Shown here: one piece after another, positions 16,211-24,362 of the stretch
Position numbering within the stretch: position 1 is the stretch's first letter
Layout of the letters: every line of letters starts with the position of its first letter
DNA from: Chloroflexota bacterium
GTDB lineage: Bacteria > Chloroflexota > Anaerolineae > Caldilineales > Caldilineaceae
DNA: 27,470 bases
Direction: 5' to 3'
NCBI GenBank assembly: GCA_003577005.1
Contig: QEUW01000130.1
Span: 1-27,470, forward strand
Program-made: the position numbers and the translations under genes
The notes under the pieces: model-generated
The model's database searches: none
What the model saw: only the letters and a program-made list of their open reading frames with translations
What the model was told of the DNA's origin: nothing

Positions 16211-17053
16211 TTAGGAGGTGTGTGTCGTGGACAAAAGCGGGTGACGCTGCACGAGGTCGTACTGGAAACCGTTGATCAGTACGTGGATGCGCATATCGGT
16301 GACTGCTATTGGGTCGTAACCTTTGGCCTGGTCGATATTGGTGTAGGTCATCCCCGCACCATCTACGACGACGACCGAGCCGCGCCCCACGACGTTGAGC
16401 ATGTTCTGAGGGTCGATGATCACAGCCGTATCCTCATCGATCCCCAGTCCGATCAGATAGGGGTTATAGGCGACGGCTGCCATGAGCCGGCCGGTGCGCC
16501 CCCGTTGTTGAAAATGCTGGTCGATAACCACCCGATTGGTCAGGCCTAGCCCTGGCGCAAGCTGAACCATGCGCTGGGTGGGCCATTCTCCGGCGCGGCC
16601 AAAGGCGATCATGTGCTGGCTCAAGACCGATGCGCCGGCGCTGGTGCCGGCGACGGGGACGCCCGCATTGTTGCGGTCACGGATGGCCTGGGCCAGCAGC
16701 GTCCCGCCCAGGAGCGTGGCAAGGCGCAACTGGTTGCCACCCGTGAGAAAGATGGCGGTCGCATCGTTGAGGACGGCCACCCGTTCTGGGTCTTGAGCAT
16801 CGTTGCGTGTATCGACATGAATGACCTCCACCGTTGCAGCGCCCAAATCGTAAAAGATCGCTTGGTACAGATCACCGACCTCAGTCCCCTGCGTTGATGC
16901 TGCTGGGATCACGACGATCTGGGCGTTCTCTTCGCCGGCCAACGATAGAAAGCGTTTTAGGATGTGCCGCGTCTTCGCTTTATCTTCAGCACCACCAATG
17001 GGCATCAACGCGCCGCGCATCTGTGGCGCAGTAAGTGACGCAGGATTCACCAT
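16211..17053 (-). CDS. cphB: cyanophycinase (first copy)
   Basis: Peptidase family S51 exopeptidase that releases beta-Asp-Arg dipeptides from cyanophycin, 280 aa, normal length. Motifs in order: MPIGGAEDK (17-25), FLTGGNQLR (102-110), the nucleophile elbow GTSAGAS with Ser138, PGLGL (167-171), the catalytic-histidine segment IDQHFQQRGR with His180, and GLGIDEDTA (202-210). All key positions seen in characterised cyanophycinases are kept. ATG 17053 has AGAGGTGGG about 9 nt upstream. No signal peptide, so it is cytoplasmic. It is divergent from the small-membrane-protein/cphA/cphB operon and shares a 573-nt control region with it. It differs clearly from the second copy (GGAEDK versus GGGDKR at the N-terminus), so it is an old paralogue, not a recent duplicate. 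Confidence 0.93.
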   Translation of the reverse strand: MVNPASLTAPQMRGALMPIGGAEDKAKTRHILKRFLSLAGEENAQIVVIPAASTQGTEVGDLYQAIFYDLGAATVEVIHVDTRNDAQDPERVAVLNDATAIFLTGGNQLRLATLLGGTLLAQAIRDRNNAGVPVAGTSAGASVLSQHMIAFGRAGEWPTQRMVQLAPGLGLTNRVVIDQHFQQRGRTGRLMAAVAYNPYLIGLGIDEDTAVIIDPQNMLNVVGRGSVVVVDGAGMTYTNIDQAKGYDPIAVTDMRIHVLINGFQYDLVQRHPLLSTTHTS

Positions 17054-17626
17054 AGGCTGAACCCACCTCTTCTAAATATCACAGGTTGTAAGTGCGGGGG
17101 CCAGATGCTGGACAGACAAAACCAATTGGCATCGCACATGGAGTCATAGAATAACATAATAAATTGAAGATAAAAAGTGTATCTAGCCAAGTATCCTGTT
17201 CTATTCTGCTATCTATTCTAGTTGGCGCAGTTTTGGTGTAGATTGAGCAATGTGAAAATGACTCTGATTCAGCGTGGTTCGATCCTCCCACTGCAAATTT
17301 ATCCGGTCGCAGAGGGAGTTGGATAGCTATTAAGAACCCATCCGAATAACGGTTGCGGGTCCGACAACTACACCGACGAATAATCGTTGTCGCAGAGTTA
17401 TTCGGATAAGCTCTAAGAGCAGTTGTGTCATCATTTCACCAAGTTATGTTACTGCATCAGGATGAATTTTCTCGTCTACTGCCTACCCCACAAATTCCCT
17501 ACCCGGGATGAACCCCGCCAGCCCAATCCTAAGTGATAGCTAAGCACAGGTTCAGAGGCTGTGGCTCGCGGGTGCGTCTGGCTGGGGTAGAGGGCAAATA
17601 GATGCAACATGAAAGGAGAGACAACC
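17054..17626. other. 573-nt divergent control region of the cyanophycin cluster
   Basis: No gene is supported here. Positions 17135-17225 are unusually AT-rich (AATAACATAATAAATTGAAG...), suggesting the promoter area for the minus-strand cyanophycinase, though no exact -35/-10 pair stands out. A nested hairpin lies at 17340-17407. The plus-strand transcript must start somewhere before the AAAGGAGA ribosome site at 17611-17618. Confidence 0.5.
17340..17407. promoter_or_regulatory. nested inverted repeat in the cyanophycin control region
   Basis: Outer arms ATCCGAATAAC (17340-17350) and GTTATTCGGAT (17397-17407) pair perfectly over 11 bp. Inner arms CGACAAC (17362-17368) and GTTGTCG (17386-17392) pair over 7 bp. 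CGAATAACGGTTGCGG and CGAATAATCGTTGTCG are also near-direct repeats. It could be an operator, a structured leader or a terminator-like element; there is no T-run. Confidence 0.45.
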
Positions 17627-18043
17627 ATGAAAGCGATCTCGACCAAAACTCATGCTCTGATCGATTATGCCTGGGCCGCTGTGGTGCCGGCTCTTCCTCA
17701 CTTGCTACGGGGCGGGCCCACGACAACGCGACTTTTGGCCGGAACTGGGTTAGGTACGCTGGCCTACAGCCTGTTGACGCATTACGAGTTAGGTGCGTTC
17801 AAGGTGCTACCGATGACGACTCACCTGACGCTGGATCTGCTGAGCGGCCTTGCGCTGGTGGCGGCATCCTTTGCCCTCTCTCAGGTGACACCCAAAGAAC
17901 AGGCGCTGCTGATGGGCTTGGGCTCATTTGCGCTCGCTGTGGCTTTGAACACAGAGACGCGGACTCCCGCGCTCCAACCGTACAGACGCCGGCTCGATAG
18001 TTCCCGCACCGCAGCAACGCTCTACGAGTTGAAGCACAGGTAG
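17627..18043 (+). CDS. small membrane protein upstream of cphA, function unknown
   Basis: 138 aa from ATG 17627, which has AAAGGAGA 8 nt upstream; an ATG at 17609 lies upstream of that site and was rejected. Three or four hydrophobic helices are visible (about 10-27, 37-53, 66-86 and 92-108) with short loops, then a basic, hydrophilic tail (QPYRRRLDSSRTAATLYELKHR). Opening residues MKAISTKTHALIDY resemble a group of small uncharacterised membrane proteins that start with xKxISTxTHGxxDY. I recognise no enzymatic motif. It ends 25 nt before the cphA start and is very probably cotranscribed, so a role linked to nitrogen storage is possible but only by position. Confidence 0.8.
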   Translation: MKAISTKTHALIDYAWAAVVPALPHLLRGGPTTTRLLAGTGLGTLAYSLLTHYELGAFKVLPMTTHLTLDLLSGLALVAASFALSQVTPKEQALLMGLGSFALAVALNTETRTPALQPYRRRLDSSRTAATLYELKHR

Positions 18044-18068
18044 AGCGAATCGATTGAGGAGACCTTTT

Positions 18069-20729
18069 ATGCAAGCGCACGGAGTCGCGGTCCGCCAGGT
18101 ACGCGTTTTACGGGGACCCAATCTCTACGCCTACATGCCTGCCCTACAGATCACGCTCGATATCGGGCCTTATGAAGATCGCCCCAGCAACAGCTTCCCC
18201 GGCTTTGCCGAGCGCCTGGTCCAATGGCTGCCCGGCCTGCACAAACATGAATGCAGCCTCTACCGTCCCGGTGGTTTTATCGAGCGGCTGCATCGTGGCA
18301 CCTACCTGGGCCACATCGTCGAACATGTGACGCTGGAGTTGCAGACGCTGATGGGCTTTCAGGTCTCGTTTGGCCGTGCCCGTGGCACCGGCGAACGGGG
18401 TGTCTACACGGTGGTGATCGAGTACAAAGAAGAGGAGCCTGCCCGCGCTGCCTTTGATACGGCCTTGCGTATGAGTCTGGCCGCCATGCACGATGAACCG
18501 TTTGCGGTCGAGGAAGAACTCGACCGGTTGCTCGCGCTGGCCGACGACTATCGTCTTGGACCCAGCACGGCCGCCATCGTTGCCGCTGCGCGCCGGCGCA
18601 ATATTCCCATCTTGCGTATTCAGCCCAAAAGCAGCTTGATCCAGTTGGGCTATGGCGTCTACCAAAAACGGATTCAAGCATCGGAGACTTCACTCACCAG
18701 CGCAATCGCTGTGGACCTCTGTCAGGAAAAATCCTTGACAAACCATCTGCTCCGCCAGGTGGGTGTGCCGGTGCCTGAGGGACGGATTGTCCAATCTGCC
18801 GACGAAGCCTGGGAGATTGCACAAGCTGTAGGCACACCGGTTGTGGTCAAGCCGGCGGATGGCAACCAGGGTAAGGGGGTCAGCGTCAACCTGACGCATG
18901 AACACGAGATCCGCCAGGCCTTTGCCATTGCCAAACAATTTGGCGAGACTGTCTTGGTCGAGCGCTTTATCGAAGGGCACGATTATCGACTGCTGGTCGT
19001 CAATGGCAAGTTGGTGGCCGCGGCGCGGCGCGACCCGGCGCAGGTGGTAGGCGACGGCCAACATACGGTAGCCGACCTGGTTGAGATTCTCAACAAGGAC
19101 CCGCGCCGCAGACCGGGCCACGGCAGTTCGCTCACCCGCATCGAGCTGAACGGTGCGGTGGAGCTGACGCTAAACCAACAAGGCTTGTGTCTGACCAGTG
19201 TACCGGCAGCTGGCGAGACCGTTAGACTCCGGCGCAACTGTAACCTCTCCACCGGTGGCACTGCTACCGATGTCACCGACGAAGTGCATCCGAGCAATAC
19301 ACGCGTTGCCGAATTGGCGGCGCAGATTCTGGCGCTCGATGTTGCCGGCATCGATATTGTCTGCCGTGACATCAGCCGCCCGCTGGGTGAACAGGGGGGC
19401 GCGATTGTCGAGGTCAACGCCGCACCTGGCCTACGAATGCATTTGCACCCCGCCCACGGCCAGCCGCGCGATGTCGGCACCCCGATTGTAGAGATGCTCT
19501 ATCCAAAGGATAGCCCATCTCGCATCCCTATCATCGCCATCACCGGCACCAATGGCAAGACGACCGTCACCCGGCTGGTGCGCCACATGTACGAGACGGC
19601 GCGCTGGGTCGTCGGCATGACCTGCACGGAGAGCGCCCAGACTGTTCTCTTGCACCCGCACGTCGAGGTGGCCGTATTGGAGACGGCGCGCGGCGGCATT
19701 CTGCGCGAAGGGTTGGCCTTTGACGAATGCTTGGTAGGCGTCGTGACTAACGTCACTTCGGACCACCTTGACACGGGCGAAGTAAAGACTCTGGACGAAC
19801 TTGCTCGCATCAAACAGGTGGTCGTCGAGGCGGTCAGCGACGATGGGGCCGCCGTGCTCAATGCCGAAGACCCGCGAGTAGCTGAGATGGCTGCGGCGAC
19901 CGATGCCCGCGTGATCTACTTCAGCCATGACCCCGACAACCACGTGATGGCCGCCCACCTGGCCGAGGGTGAAGCCGGTGTCTTTGTGGAAGACGGCATG
20001 ATCGTGCTGGCAACCGGTGAGGAGCGTGTCGAACTCGTCGATCTGGCACGGATCCCCTTCACCTTTGGGGGGCGGGTTCGCTTCCAGGTGATGAATGCGC
20101 TGGCGGCTGTGGCTGCGGCCTGGGCCGCCGGACTTAACCCGGCCATGATCGTACGGGCGTTGACCACCTTTGAAACCGACGACGCCACCGTGCCGGGTCG
20201 TTTTAACCTCTTTCATCTTGGTGGCGTCGAAGTCATTCTCGACTATGGGCACAACGCTGCGGCGCTACGGGCACTGGGTGAGGCCGTAGGGGCGCTAGAA
20301 CCACGCCACACGATTATGGCCCTGACCTTACCTGGGGATCGCCGGGATGAAGACTTGATCGAAAGTTGTGTGGCAACTGTACCTTTTGTCGATGCCTACG
20401 TCCTCTACGACTCGCTGGATCGGCGTGGCCGTGCCCCTAATGAGGTTCCGGAGTTACTGCACAGCCATCTCCCGCCTGATGTGCCCTCTATGCTTGCCGT
20501 GGGGCAGCCCGATGGCATTCTCGCCGCGTGGCAGCAGGCGCGCCCAGGTGACCGGCTCATCGTGATTGCCGACGAGGTCGGCGAAGCGCTTGAGATTCTC
20601 CATTCGCTGGGAGATACCGACCATGATGAACCAGGCTGTGTGGCGCCCTTGGCCCGGGATCAGGTTGAGGAAGCGGGACCAACCGCCATCTTTGCGGTGG
20701 CCGGTGACAGTGCGGGAGCATACGCATGA
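18069..20729 (+). CDS. cphA: cyanophycin synthetase
   Basis: Makes multi-L-arginyl-poly-L-aspartate from Asp, Arg and ATP without a ribosome. 886 aa from ATG 18069 (GAGGAG 7 nt upstream; a TTG at 18054 overlaps that site). The length is that of two-step CphA enzymes. Domain order: N-terminal domain (about 1-160, containing YRPGGFIERLHRGTYLGHIVEHV), ATP-grasp domain adding Asp (about 205-480, with VVKPADGNQGKGVSVN and IVEVNAAPGLRMHLHP), and Mur-ligase-like domain adding Arg (about 485-860, P-loop GTNGKTT from residue 493, ETARGGILREGL, NVTSDHL, DYGHN). All three parts are intact. The cyanophycinase gene downstream overlaps its stop by 4 nt. Confidence 0.97.
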   Translation: MQAHGVAVRQVRVLRGPNLYAYMPALQITLDIGPYEDRPSNSFPGFAERLVQWLPGLHKHECSLYRPGGFIERLHRGTYLGHIVEHVTLELQTLMGFQVSFGRARGTGERGVYTVVIEYKEEEPARAAFDTALRMSLAAMHDEPFAVEEELDRLLALADDYRLGPSTAAIVAAARRRNIPILRIQPKSSLIQLGYGVYQKRIQASETSLTSAIAVDLCQEKSLTNHLLRQVGVPVPEGRIVQSADEAWEIAQAVGTPVVVKPADGNQGKGVSVNLTHEHEIRQAFAIAKQFGETVLVERFIEGHDYRLLVVNGKLVAAARRDPAQVVGDGQHTVADLVEILNKDPRRRPGHGSSLTRIELNGAVELTLNQQGLCLTSVPAAGETVRLRRNCNLSTGGTATDVTDEVHPSNTRVAELAAQILALDVAGIDIVCRDISRPLGEQGGAIVEVNAAPGLRMHLHPAHGQPRDVGTPIVEMLYPKDSPSRIPIIAITGTNGKTTVTRLVRHMYETARWVVGMTCTESAQTVLLHPHVEVAVLETARGGILREGLAFDECLVGVVTNVTSDHLDTGEVKTLDELARIKQVVVEAVSDDGAAVLNAEDPRVAEMAAATDARVIYFSHDPDNHVMAAHLAEGEAGVFVEDGMIVLATGEERVELVDLARIPFTFGGRVRFQVMNALAAVAAAWAAGLNPAMIVRALTTFETDDATVPGRFNLFHLGGVEVILDYGHNAAALRALGEAVGALEPRHTIMALTLPGDRRDEDLIESCVATVPFVDAYVLYDSLDRRGRAPNEVPELLHSHLPPDVPSMLAVGQPDGILAAWQQARPGDRLIVIADEVGEALEILHSLGDTDHDEPGCVAPLARDQVEEAGPTAIFAVAGDSAGAYA

Positions 20730-21547
20730 TGAAGAAACCCAAAGGCAGCTTGATCATCATCGGTGGCGGCGACAAGCGCGTGGAGGCAATGCCCATTTTA
20801 GAGGAAATTGCGAGCCGGGTAGCGCCCACCAAACAACCCCTTATGGTTGTTACTGTCGCCACCTACTCCCCAGACGGTGCGGCAGATGAATATATCCAAG
20901 TCTTCAAGGATCTAGGTCTCCAGCACGTGGAACTGCTTGACATCCGCACCCGTGAGGAGGCATACGATCAGGAATATGTCCACCGTTGCAAAGGCGTTGG
21001 CGGTGTTTTTTTTATCGGTGGCGATCAATTACGCATTACCAGCCAGATGGGAGACTCGCCCGTCTATCGCTGTCTACAAGATCACTATCTGGATGGTACG
21101 CTGATCGCTGGCACCTCTGCCGGTGCAGCGGCTATGCCAGAAACGATGATCATCGCCGGGCCCGGCGATGAATCCAACCGTGTAGCGGCCCTGTCTATGG
21201 CGCCCGGTCTGGGACTGATTAGAGACGTCGTGATCGATTCGCACTTTGCCGAACGCGGACGCATGGGGCGTCTGTTGGGCGCAGTTGCCCAGAACCCGCG
21301 CAACCTGGGTCTTGGGATCGATGAGAGCACAGCGATCCTCGTCGAGCGCAGTGAGCGGTTCCGCGTACTTGGGGATGGTGCTGTCTATGTAGTCGATGGG
21401 ACAGAGATCTCTTACTCTAGCCTCTCGGAAGATCGCGCTGGGGGCGTCGTATCGATCTTCAACACAAAAGTGCACGTCTTGGGCAAGGACGATTGTTTTG
21501 ACCTCAAGGCTCGCCAGCCTGTCATTCCACAGGAGCAAACGGAGTAA
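20726..21547 (+). CDS. cphB: cyanophycinase (second copy)
   Basis: 273 aa, peptidase family S51, cytoplasmic. Motifs in order: IIIGGGDKR (10-18), FFIGGDQLR (95-103), GTSAGAA with nucleophile Ser131, PGLGL (160-164), IDSHFAERGR with His173, and GLGIDESTA (195-203). The start ATG at 20726 overlaps the cphA stop (ATGATGA), so synthesis and breakdown enzymes are translationally coupled; the second ATG three bases on is an equal alternative. Compared with the divergent copy at 16211-17053 this one has the classical GGGDKR start and an EAMPILEE segment. A hairpin about 150 nt downstream (21698-21729) probably ends transcription. Confidence 0.95.
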   Translation: MMKKPKGSLIIIGGGDKRVEAMPILEEIASRVAPTKQPLMVVTVATYSPDGAADEYIQVFKDLGLQHVELLDIRTREEAYDQEYVHRCKGVGGVFFIGGDQLRITSQMGDSPVYRCLQDHYLDGTLIAGTSAGAAAMPETMIIAGPGDESNRVAALSMAPGLGLIRDVVIDSHFAERGRMGRLLGAVAQNPRNLGLGIDESTAILVERSERFRVLGDGAVYVVDGTEISYSSLSEDRAGGVVSIFNTKVHVLGKDDCFDLKARQPVIPQEQTE

Positions 21548-21697
21548 AACCGAACAATTGTACGTTTTACGGGGACTACTCTCTTGCCGCTCCTGACCAG
21601 TGGCTGCTGCGCCGGAGAGTGTAGCAAGAAAATAGATTTCTCTGTTCTGGAACACAGCGGCGAAAGCTTGCAGGGTGGCGCGTCAATACATACAGAA

Positions 21698-21729
21698 AGG
21701 GCCGGTCTCTTCATCAAGAGAACGGCCCT
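21698..21729. terminator. hairpin terminator between convergent operons
   Basis: AGGGCCGGTCTCTT (21698-21711) pairs with AAGAGAACGGCCCT (21716-21729): 14 bp with one mismatch and a 4-nt loop. On the minus strand the stem is followed by TTTCTG, so it best suits the Mn catalase operon, but it may serve the plus-strand cyanophycinase too. Confidence 0.7.
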
Positions 21730-21745
21730 CGCTTAATTTCCATCA

Positions 21746-22627
21746 TTACCCCCGTCTGCGACCACCATTGCGCCGGTTGCGGACTTGCCGGGAGGGCGTG
21801 GAGCCCATCTGTTGTTCAACCTGGCCGCCTGTCTCAGGCCGTGGAGGCCCCAGATCCGGGCGGGGTGCGCCCGGTTGGGTTGCAACACTAAAGTCGCCGC
21901 GGCCATCGATCGAGGCTCCCGCTGTCCAACGTCCTTGTGGGACGTCGCCCTGATCGGCGCCAGTGGCAAGGAAGGCGTAGCTAAATTCCTGCCGCTCATA
22001 GCTCTGGTCAAAGCTGTTGGGGATCGGGTGGGCACTCAAGCCCCCCACCTCTTCGATCACAGCCAGCCATTGGTTCTGATGCATCGTGTCGCGGGCGATC
22101 AAATAGCTGAGCATATCCTTCATGCCGGGGTCGTCGGTCATGGTATAGAGACGTGTGGCGAGGAGGCGGCCCGTCGATTCCGCCGTCACATTGGCGTACA
22201 TGTCCGCAGCGAGATTGCCGCTGGCATAGACATGGGAGCAATCGAAGGGAACCCCATCGGCATTGACCGGCATGGCCGCCAACCCCGCCGACAGCACGTG
22301 CCGCGCATTCATTCCCCCCAGGACGGCGCCGACCGCACCATTTTGCGCCGCCATCTCTTCTTGGAATGAGACGGGGGCATTTTGTAGGTTGAGGGCGACT
22401 GCCGTTGCCAACATTTCGATGTGCCCGATCTCTTCTGTGCCCGTGTGCAAGAGCATGTCACGGTACTTGGCCGGGCCGCGATTTCCCCAGGCCTGAAAGA
22501 GATACTGAAGACAGACGCGGATCTCACCTTCGACCCCCCCGATTGCCTGCTGTAACATCTTGGCAAAGTGCGGGTTGGGCCGATCGACGCGCACTTCGTA
22601 CTGGAGCTGTTTGTCGCAATAGAACAT
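21746..22627 (-). CDS. manganese catalase
   Basis: Non-haem dimanganese catalase, 293 aa, that decomposes hydrogen peroxide in the cytoplasm. ATG 22627 has AAAGGAG 9 nt upstream; a GTG at 22645 overlaps the neighbouring stop. The di-Mn ligands expected for the family are all present: Glu35 (EGEIRVCLQY), Glu66 and His69 (GTEEIGHIE), Glu150 (TAESTGR) and His183 (DTMHQNQW). The four-helix-bundle core ends at about 195. A long C-terminal extension follows, Pro/Gly-rich from 240 and ending in a basic NRRNGGRRRG. It is the last gene of a four-gene minus-strand operon with DUF2231 and two glycosyltransferase genes, 14 nt after the DUF2231 stop. Confidence 0.95.
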   Translation of the reverse strand: MFYCDKQLQYEVRVDRPNPHFAKMLQQAIGGVEGEIRVCLQYLFQAWGNRGPAKYRDMLLHTGTEEIGHIEMLATAVALNLQNAPVSFQEEMAAQNGAVGAVLGGMNARHVLSAGLAAMPVNADGVPFDCSHVYASGNLAADMYANVTAESTGRLLATRLYTMTDDPGMKDMLSYLIARDTMHQNQWLAVIEEVGGLSAHPIPNSFDQSYERQEFSYAFLATGADQGDVPQGRWTAGASIDGRGDFSVATQPGAPRPDLGPPRPETGGQVEQQMGSTPSRQVRNRRNGGRRRG

Positions 22628-22641
22628 CTGGTGGACTCCTT

Positions 22642-23181
22642 TCACCTATGCGGTGTCTCTTCTGCTTCGCGTACATCCCCAAAAACGCCGATCTTGTAAC
22701 GGTAGACTAGTTCGCCACCGTACCAGCCTGAGATGCCAAGCAAGACGGCGCTGAGGGCCGAGAGGGCAATACCCCAAGGAAGAATTGGCTCCTCGACATT
22801 GCCTTGCCGCCAAAACATGTTGAGCAGCGCAATGATCAACACGGCGGTGTTCAATCCAGCGTGGACCCACCCGGCGGCGTGGTCGCGCACTCGGTTGATA
22901 GATAGAAAGTCGACGAGACCGGCCACTGCCGCCACCACCGCTGTAACCACACCCCCCACGAGCAGCCAATACGACATCTCGGCCCAGAACACATTGGTTG
23001 TTTGCCAGTAGACAATGTCTGTCACCAGCGCACCGAGGAGAAAGGCAATGGGAAAAACAACCAAAATCGGGTGGATCGGATGGCGCGCGATTGCGGCCCG
23101 GCTAGTGATGCCGGTTCGATAGTCGCGGCGCGCCTCTTCTCTAACCGAATACTCTCTTGTGAGACGTTGATCCGTGGCCAT
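22642..23181 (-). CDS. DUF2231 membrane protein
   Basis: 179 aa membrane protein of the DUF2231 family, recognised by HPIHPILVVFPIAFLLG (34-50) followed by helices around 60-80, 85-105, 107-123 and 135-152. The family is predicted to be a four-helix inner-membrane protein of unknown function, often found with redox or stress genes. The His residues of the HPIHP motif could bind haem or metal, but that is speculation. ATG 23181 has GAGGA 7 nt upstream. The stop is 14 nt before the Mn catalase start, and the start is 34 nt after the CgeB-like gene. Confidence 0.88.
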   Translation of the reverse strand: MATDQRLTREYSVREEARRDYRTGITSRAAIARHPIHPILVVFPIAFLLGALVTDIVYWQTTNVFWAEMSYWLLVGGVVTAVVAAVAGLVDFLSINRVRDHAAGWVHAGLNTAVLIIALLNMFWRQGNVEEPILPWGIALSALSAVLLGISGWYGGELVYRYKIGVFGDVREAEETPHR

Positions 23182-23215
23182 GATTTGTCCTCTTCAAAGG
23201 TCAGACAGGCTGTTT

Positions 23216-24358
23216 CTACACTGGCCGTACGGCCCGGCGCGGCAGCCGCACTCTCTCTGCGGTAGTGTCGACCCCTAGTTCTTTACAGATGGCAAGCAGT
23301 TCATCGACACGATGGGCGCAGGTGTGGCGCGCCCGCAAGGTGCGCAATCCATGTGCGGCTAGCTCTTGCGCAACCGCCGGCTCATCGAGCAACAGACGGA
23401 GATGGGCAGCCATTTCGTCCCCGTTGTGCGCCACCAGATAATCTTTCCCCGGTGTAAAGAGACCCTCCACATCGTGCCAGGGCGAACAGACCAGCGGAAT
23501 ACCACAGGCCAGCGCCTCGAAGATACGGATGGTGGGGATGCCCGGCAGCAATTTCACGTACGGCTGGCGTGGAATGTGCACCGTTACCCTAAAACGGGCA
23601 AAGACCTCTGGCGCCCGGTAGTTTGGAAGCCACCCCTTGTAGGTAACGCCAGCGGCCTGAAGGGTGTGGAGCGCCTCCTGCGGATAGCGCACGCCGTAGA
23701 TCTCAGCCTGCAAACCCAGTCGCTGCACCGGTTCAAACAGAAACTCGTGGAGTTGGGCCGACCGTTCTTCATCCCCCCAGTTGCCCACCCAGACCAGGTC
23801 GCCTGCCCGCTCAGTGTGGGGCCGGGGATGAAAGACGCGCGTGTCGGCTGCTTCGTGCCAGATCCAGGCGCGGCGCGCCCAGCGCTGGCGCAGGTAGTGG
23901 TCGCGTAGGACGCGGCCAAAGGCCAGTACACCGTCGTAGTCCGCCAGTTGATAGGCTGCAATTCCCTCCCTGTCGGTCAGGGCTCGGTGGTGTGTATCGT
24001 GAAAGAGCAGGCGGTAACGCCCACGCCGTTTGCGGTGATCTGCGACACGCCACACCAGTTCCTGGTCATTCCATTCGTGGACAATGACGAGGTCGGCGTC
24101 GTCCAGCTCCCGGTCAAGATTGAGCGTGTCGAGCCAGTAAAACTGACTCTGAAGATGGGGATACGCCGCCGCAAAATCTGCAATTGGACTAGAACCGTGC
24201 TCTGCTAAAAGATTTTGCAGGCTCCAGCTCTCAACAGGTTCAAAGACCGTAACCTGATGGCCGCGCAGTTGCAACTCGGTGACGACGCCACGCAAAAAGT
24301 GGGCGTTGCCGTGGTTCCAGTCGGAGATGAGCGAGTGATAGAAGAGTTTGATCCGCAT
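23216..24358 (-). CDS. CgeB-like glycosyltransferase
   Basis: 380 aa, GT-B-fold glycosyltransferase resembling the spore-maturation CgeB group and family 4-like enzymes. ATG 24358 (MRIKLFYHSLISDWNHGN) lies 4 nt after the upstream glycosyltransferase stop. The frame is open further (to 24862) only as a shadow of that upstream gene. The N-terminal Rossmann half (1-170) has RIKLFYHS and an AHFLRGV motif. The C-terminal half holds LVWVGNWGDEERS (188-200), IYGVRYPQE (220-228) and the donor-binding GIPTIRIFEALACGIPLV (273-290). Sugar donor and acceptor are unknown. Expected to be cytoplasmic or membrane-associated, acting in sequence with its neighbour on a cell-surface glycan or small-molecule glycoside. 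Confidence 0.88.
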   Translation of the reverse strand: MRIKLFYHSLISDWNHGNAHFLRGVVTELQLRGHQVTVFEPVESWSLQNLLAEHGSSPIADFAAAYPHLQSQFYWLDTLNLDRELDDADLVIVHEWNDQELVWRVADHRKRRGRYRLLFHDTHHRALTDREGIAAYQLADYDGVLAFGRVLRDHYLRQRWARRAWIWHEAADTRVFHPRPHTERAGDLVWVGNWGDEERSAQLHEFLFEPVQRLGLQAEIYGVRYPQEALHTLQAAGVTYKGWLPNYRAPEVFARFRVTVHIPRQPYVKLLPGIPTIRIFEALACGIPLVCSPWHDVEGLFTPGKDYLVAHNGDEMAAHLRLLLDEPAVAQELAAHGLRTLRARHTCAHRVDELLAICKELGVDTTAERVRLPRRAVRPV

Positions 24359-24362
24359 ACGG

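Noticed and set aside
17079..17291. 70-codon minus-strand ORF in the cyanophycin control region
   Set aside because: No ribosome site, no similarity seen, and it spans the AT-rich probable promoter area.
21564..21578. CGTTTTACGGGGAC shared with the start of cphA (near 18104)
   Set aside because: One 14-nt match is about what chance gives in 27 kb, and no extended similarity surrounds it.
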